A DNA stretch of 64,000 bases from Saccharothrix sp. GTDB lineage: Bacteria > Actinomycetota > Actinomycetes > Mycobacteriales > Pseudonocardiaceae. Below the pieces are notes generated by a model. It made no database searches. It was not told where the DNA came from and saw only the letters and a program-made list of their open reading frames with translations. The stretch covers positions 62,001-126,000 of the forward strand of contig NZ_JAPSLK010000004.1 of NCBI RefSeq assembly GCF_031180885.1, read 5' to 3'. The translations under genes and the position numbers were made by a program. Within the stretch, counting starts at the first letter, position 1; every line of letters begins with the position of its first letter. Below, piece after piece: positions 59,976 to 64,000 of this stretch.

Positions 59976-61404
59976 CGCCGGACCTCCCGATGACTTCGGC
60001 CAATGCCCGGTAGTCGACCTTCCCGCCGGGGGTGCGCGGGAGTCGGTCGACCTGCCGGAGGACAACGTGCCGGCTCGGCACGCCGAGCGAATCGGCCAAT
60101 TGGCGTCGCTGCTGCTCGTGAACGGCGGCGTCGCCCGCGCCGACGAGGTAGACCACGTCGTCGTCGGCGATCACCGCGGTGGGGTGCTCCGGTCGTTCCA
60201 CGGTGCGCTCCAGGTCGTCCAGGCTCGTGCGGACGCCGAGCACCTTGGCGATGCGCTTGGTGCGGCCGGTCAGGTACAGGTAGCCGTCACGCAGGTAGCC
60301 CAGGTCGCCGGTGTCCAGCACGTCCACTTCGGCGCCCCGGGCCAGGTCCTCCCGGCGGGACGCGTAGCCCAGCATCACGCCGGGCCCCCGGTAGCGCACC
60401 GCGCCCTCGCCGGGGACGGCCCGGGCGTGCGATGGGCCGGGGGCGATGGTGAAGACGCCGCCCGGCACGGCCCGTCCGACCGAACCGAGGCGCTCGGGCA
60501 GGTCCGCCGGGTCGAGCACGGCCATCCGGGACGTCGACTCGGTCTGCCCGTACATCGCGAAGAACCGGCCGCCGCGCCGCTGCATCATCCGCGCCAGCCG
60601 GGTGGTCAGCTCGTCGGCCAGCCGTGCGCCCGCCTGGGTCATCGTGCGGATCGCCGTGCGCTCCAAGAGGTTCACGTGCGACGGTCCGAACGCCGCGTAG
60701 GTGGTCGGCACGGCCGCCAACGACGTCACACCCGTGCGGGCCAGCCGGTCCCACGTCGCGAGCGCCAGCGGCGGGCTGTCGGAGAGCACGACGCTCGCCC
60801 CGGCGATCAGGTGGCTGTTGAGCACGGAAAGCCCGTAGGCGTGGGTGATCGGCAACGTCGTGGCGGCGCGCTCGGCCGCGGTGATGCCCAGGGCCTCCAC
60901 GATGGCCCGGGAGTTGTCGGCGATCGCCGAGTAGGACAGCCTGACCGCCTTCGGGCTGCCCGTAGTCCCCGAAGTGGTGAGCAGGAGGGCCGTCTCGTCG
61001 GAGATCGGGGCGTGCGGGCCGGCGGAGGCGCGGCGGAAGACCGTTGTGCCGACCGGGGATTCGCCGGTCGGCCGGTAGCCGGCGGCGGTCAGGTCGTCGT
61101 GCCCGCCGGGCGCCGGGACGACGAAGTCCGGCCGGTAGGCGGACAGCACCTCGGCGGTCGCGGGAAGGAATGCGACCGTGTGGCCCAACCGCAGTGCGGC
61201 GAGATAGGCCAGCACCGTGGGCAGGTCGCGGTCGCCCGCGCACAACACGAGGGCCTTGTCGTTGTGCCGCAACGCTGTTCCGACCTGTCCCACCAGTGTG
61301 GACAGCTCGCCGTAGGTCAGCGCGCCACCGCCGGGCGGCACGACGGCGGCCGAGACCGACCGCGCGCCGGCGCCGGTCACCAGGTCCAGCGTGGTCGTCG
61401 CCAT
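59932..61404 (-). CDS. Adenylate-forming ligase (acyl/aryl-AMP ligase)
   Basis: ATG 61404 gives 490 residues; an in-frame GTG three codons upstream (61413) is also possible and neither has a clear ribosome site. Motifs: A3 LLTTSGTTGSPKAVRLSY, A5 FFAMYGQTESTSRM, A7 DVLDTGDLGYLRDGYLYL, A8 GRTKRIAKVLGVRTSLDDLE and A10 LPRTPGGKVDYRAL. These are complete. The A8 LGVR form is seen in acyl-CoA/ACP ligases rather than amino-acid domains. It is first in the minus operon and divergent from the ACP-KS genes, so it may load one of the discrete carriers. Confidence 0.85.
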   Translation of the reverse strand: MATTTLDLVTGAGARSVSAAVVPPGGGALTYGELSTLVGQVGTALRHNDKALVLCAGDRDLPTVLAYLAALRLGHTVAFLPATAEVLSAYRPDFVVPAPGGHDDLTAAGYRPTGESPVGTTVFRRASAGPHAPISDETALLLTTSGTTGSPKAVRLSYSAIADNSRAIVEALGITAAERAATTLPITHAYGLSVLNSHLIAGASVVLSDSPPLALATWDRLARTGVTSLAAVPTTYAAFGPSHVNLLERTAIRTMTQAGARLADELTTRLARMMQRRGGRFFAMYGQTESTSRMAVLDPADLPERLGSVGRAVPGGVFTIAPGPSHARAVPGEGAVRYRGPGVMLGYASRREDLARGAEVDVLDTGDLGYLRDGYLYLTGRTKRIAKVLGVRTSLDDLERTVERPEHPTAVIADDDVVYLVGAGDAAVHEQQRRQLADSLGVPSRHVVLRQVDRLPRTPGGKVDYRALAEVIGRSGGGAEQLASTVRPGT

Positions 61405-61529
61405 GCCGCACATTCTGTGGTCCCGAAGCGAGCGCGGTCCATAGCACCGGTTCGGCGAACGGTTGCTTGACGGCCACGACCCGATGGCAAAAAATCTCCC
61501 TTCACCGGCCGGGAAAGGGCGCGTGGACC

Positions 61530-61790
61530 ATGACCGCTGAGATCCGCGACTTCCTGCTGGAGTCGCTCACCGAGATGAAGTACCCCACCGACGAGATCGA
61601 CGAGGACACCGTGCTCGGCCCCGCGGGCGCCGACCTGGAGTCGCTGGCCCTGGCCGAACTCGCCCTGCGGGTGGAGGACCGCTACGGGGTGCGCTTCGAG
61701 GCCGACGAGGCCGATGCCTTCGCAGGCCTGACCGTCGGCGAGTTCTGCGCCGTCGTCGCCCAGCGGATCACCGCCTCGGCCGCGACGTGA
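61530..61790 (+). CDS. Discrete acyl carrier protein
   Basis: An 86-residue ACP: IRDFLLESLTEMKY, the modification site ADLESLALAELALRVEDRYGVRF with S38, and VGEFCAVVAQRI. GGGAAAGGG lies 10-20 bases upstream of ATG 61530. Its stop overlaps the ketosynthase GTG (GTGA), so ACP and KS are made together. The short region 61414-61529 is the divergent promoter and includes an AAAAAA run near 61490. Confidence 0.9.
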   Translation: MTAEIRDFLLESLTEMKYPTDEIDEDTVLGPAGADLESLALAELALRVEDRYGVRFEADEADAFAGLTVGEFCAVVAQRITASAAT

Positions 61791-63022
61791 CCACGCGGGC
61801 AGCCGTCACCGGCATCGGGCTCGTCACGCCGGTCGGCACGGCGGTGGGCGAGGTGTTCGACGCCGTCTGCGCCGGCCGCTCGGGGCTGTCCGCACCACCG
61901 GAGGACCACGTGCTGCGCGGTGTCGTGGACGTCGCCGCGTTCGCCCCGCCGATCGCCGCGGACACCGTGATCCCGGCCAAGGAGGCCCGGTTCGTGGACC
62001 GGTCGATCGTGATGGCGCTGCGGGCTGCCGAAGACGCGTTGGCGGACGCGGGCCTCGAAGTGGGCCGCGACGTGGACCCCTACCGGGTCGCCGTCGTGGT
62101 GTCGGGCGTCGGCGGGCTGGACACGCTGGCCGACCAGGCGGTGCGGCGGTCGCGGCAGGGGCGGCTGGGCGTCAGCCCGTTCCTGCTGCCCGGCGTGCTG
62201 CCGAACATGGCCGCCGCGCGCACCGCGATCAAGTTCGGCATCCGCGGCTACACCTCGTCGGTCGGCACGGCCTGCGCGGCCGGCGGCCAGTCCATCGGGG
62301 AGGCGCTGCGCATCCTGCGCGCCGGCGAGGCGGACGTGGTGGTGTGCGGTTGCTCGGAGGCCCCGCTGTTCCCGACTCTCGTCGACGCTTTCGGCAACGC
62401 CTTGGCGCTGGCCAAGGGCTGGCCCGACCCGACGACAGCCAGCCGCCCGTTCGACCGCCGCCGCAACGGCCTGGTGCTCGGCGAGGCCGCGGGCGTGCTG
62501 GTGCTGGAACGGCCGGGGTTCGCGCGGGCGCGCGGCGCGTCCGTCCACGCCGACGTGCTGGGCTGGGGCGCGACGACCGACGCCTACCACCCCACCACGC
62601 CCCGCCCGGACGGCTCCAGCGCCGCGGCCGGCATGGAGATCGCGCTGCGCGACGCGGGCCTGACCGCCGCGGACGTCGACTACCTCAACGCGCACGGCAC
62701 CGCCACCAAAGCCGGTGACGCCGCGGAGGCCAAGGCCATCACGAGCGTGTTCGGCGCCGCCATGCCGCCGGTGAGCTCGACCAAAGGGGTCACCGGGCAC
62801 ATGCTCGGCGCGTCCGGCGTGGTGGAGGCGGCCATCGGCATCGCCGCGCTGCGGCACGGGTTGCTGCCCCCGACGCACAACCTGGACGACCCGGACCCGT
62901 CGATCGACCTGAACCACATCCGGGACAAGGCCCTCGCCGCGCCCGCGCGCACCGTCATGTCCAACTCGTTCGGCTTCGGCGGCCACAACGTCAGCGTGAT
63001 CCTCGGGCACGCCGATGCGTGA
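61787..63022 (+). CDS. Beta-ketoacyl-ACP synthase (FabF-like ketosynthase)
   Basis: A 411-residue KS with the full decarboxylative triad C163 (GTACAAGGQS), H303 (NAHGTATKAGD) and H338 (TKGVTGHMLGASG), matching FabF numbering closely. There is no companion chain-length factor or acyltransferase in view. Paired with a discrete ACP, it would perform one or a few elongations of a starter, or act as an acyltransferase-like condensing enzyme. It is coupled to the ACP upstream and overlaps the condensation-domain gene downstream. Confidence 0.92.
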   Translation: MTTRAAVTGIGLVTPVGTAVGEVFDAVCAGRSGLSAPPEDHVLRGVVDVAAFAPPIAADTVIPAKEARFVDRSIVMALRAAEDALADAGLEVGRDVDPYRVAVVVSGVGGLDTLADQAVRRSRQGRLGVSPFLLPGVLPNMAAARTAIKFGIRGYTSSVGTACAAGGQSIGEALRILRAGEADVVVCGCSEAPLFPTLVDAFGNALALAKGWPDPTTASRPFDRRRNGLVLGEAAGVLVLERPGFARARGASVHADVLGWGATTDAYHPTTPRPDGSSAAAGMEIALRDAGLTAADVDYLNAHGTATKAGDAAEAKAITSVFGAAMPPVSSTKGVTGHMLGASGVVEAAIGIAALRHGLLPPTHNLDDPDPSIDLNHIRDKALAAPARTVMSNSFGFGGHNVSVILGHADA

Positions 63023-64000
63023 GCGCCGCGTCACCGTCCCGTTCTCCGGACCCGGCGCGGGCACCGCTCCCCTGACGTGGGGCCAGAAGGCGATCATGCG
63101 CGACATGCGCGCGACCGGCTGGCCGCACAACAACAGCGGCGCGCACCCGCTGCCCGAGGGCGTGACCGTCGCCGAGCTGGCGGCCCGGCTGGGCGAGATG
63201 ATGTGCCGCCACCCCGCGCTGCGGATGAGGCTCGGCGTCGGCGACGACGGCGAGCCGTGCCAGGTGGTCGTGGAGTCCGGCGAGATCGACGTCGAGGTGA
63301 CCGCTTTCGACGACGACGTGGACCCCGCCGAGGTCCTGAGGCACAGCCACAAGATCTGGTTCGAGTGGATGATGACCCCGTTCGACGGCCACACCCCGTG
63401 GCTGGTCCGCCTGGCGGTGCTGGAGCACCGCGGCCGGGCGGCGCACCTGGTGTTCGCGGTCAACCACCTCGTCGCCGACGGCACGGGCACGCTGCTGCTG
63501 ATGACCGGCCTGGGCATCGGCGAACTGGCCGACCGCCGGCTGGACCCCGACGCCATCACCGCGCTGGACCTCGCGCGCCGCGAGCAGACCCCCGAGGCGC
63601 GGCGCATCAGCGACGGCGCGATGCGCTACTGGGCGGAACGGCTCCGGGACCTGCCGCGCGCGACCTTCGGGGAGCCGAGGTACCCGGAAGGACGGCTCGG
63701 GCACCGCTACTGGCACGGCCGGTTCAGCTCCTCCGCCGCCCACCTGGGGGTGCTGGCCATCGCCCGCCGCACCCGCACCGACACCGCGCGGGTGCTGCTG
63801 GCCGTGCTGGCCATCGCGATCGGCCGCGCCACCGGCGTCGACCCGCTCACCACCAACGTCATCGTCAGCAACCGGTTCCGGCCCGGCTTCGCCGACGTGA
63901 TCGGCACGCTGAGCCAGAACTCGGTGCTGTCGCTGGACCTGCGCGGCACGGTGGACGAGGTGGTGGCGCGGACCCGGCACGCGGCGACGGCCGCGTGGAT
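63015..64000 (+). CDS. Condensation-domain-like protein, 3' end outside window
   Basis: ATG 63015 overlaps the KS stop by eight bases; the frame stays open to base 64000, so 328 residues are visible. The N-terminus (APLTWGQKAIMRDMRATGWPHNNSGAHPLP) and the motif NHLVADGTG (150-158, with H151, D155, G156) mark a condensation-fold acyltransferase; only the first His of HHxxxDG is replaced by Asn. Later segments (RRTRTDTARVLLAVLAIAIGRATG, VIVSNRFRPGFADVIGTLSQNSVLSLDL) fit the second lobe. It could join the KS product to an amine or alcohol. Confidence 0.8.
   Translation, partial: MRERRVTVPFSGPGAGTAPLTWGQKAIMRDMRATGWPHNNSGAHPLPEGVTVAELAARLGEMMCRHPALRMRLGVGDDGEPCQVVVESGEIDVEVTAFDDDVDPAEVLRHSHKIWFEWMMTPFDGHTPWLVRLAVLEHRGRAAHLVFAVNHLVADGTGTLLLMTGLGIGELADRRLDPDAITALDLARREQTPEARRISDGAMRYWAERLRDLPRATFGEPRYPEGRLGHRYWHGRFSSSAAHLGVLAIARRTRTDTARVLLAVLAIAIGRATGVDPLTTNVIVSNRFRPGFADVIGTLSQNSVLSLDLRGTVDEVVARTRHAATAAW

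Noticed and set aside
1-64000. CRISPR arrays, insertion sequences, tRNA or rRNA genes
   Set aside because: No regularly spaced repeats, transposase-like proteins or cloverleaf/rRNA sequences were seen.

Overview
The window is high-GC (roughly 70%) actinomycete DNA with strong third-position GC bias, GTG/TTG starts and many 1-4 base start/stop overlaps. The gene types (secreted CBM13/CBM42 glycosidases, free-standing biosynthetic domains, a P450/terpene synthase pair) suit a soil Pseudonocardiales-type organism (Saccharothrix/Lentzea/Actinosynnema-like). That placement is inference; there is no rRNA or marker gene here.

Region 1 (1-8652): the end of a MatC-like carrier, then secreted plant-polysaccharide enzymes: a beta-helix hydrolase on the minus strand diverging from two GH43 enzymes with ricin-type modules, followed by an HSL-family esterase. 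The divergent promoter carries two LacI-type operator-like sites.

Region 2 (8653-22560): low-complexity repeats, a frameshifted LUD-domain gene, a nested inverted repeat and a SigJ-like tail fragment. Next come two divergent operons that together form a non-phosphorylative L-fucose pathway. The minus arm has L-fuconate dehydratase, an SDR and a sugar ABC transporter. The plus arm has a GntR/FCD regulator, an FAH-family hydrolase, an L-fuconolactonase, and then larA-larB-larC-larE: a nickel-pincer racemase and its complete cofactor pathway. Since the expected products are pyruvate and L-lactate, a LarA-type enzyme is logical, but it may instead epimerise a sugar acid.

Region 3 (22561-36525): two GH29 alpha-L-fucosidases, two GH43/CBM42 enzymes, a GH31 enzyme and a GH62 arabinofuranosidase, consistent with attack on fucosylated xyloglucan and arabinan/arabinoxylan side chains that feed the fucose pathway. 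Two operator types flank these genes. A P450 is followed by a broken terpene synthase gene.

Region 4 (36526-64000, cut at the right edge): a probable specialised-metabolite cluster. It holds an adenylate-forming ligase with a PPOX-like partner, AraC and TetR regulators, a two-component flavin monooxygenase, an MFS exporter, a methyltransferase, and a dedicated aromatic supply set (DAHP synthase, AroH chorismate mutase, prephenate dehydrogenase, class II aldolase, FAD enzyme). After four small genes that look like housekeeping come free-standing assembly-line parts: two condensation proteins, two more adenylating enzymes, three carrier domains, a cysteine-type thioesterase, a thioesterase-like domain lacking its nucleophile, and one ketosynthase. 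The product cannot be named from sequence; an aromatic (prephenate/tyrosine-branch) building block joined by discrete PKS/NRPS-type enzymes is the inference.
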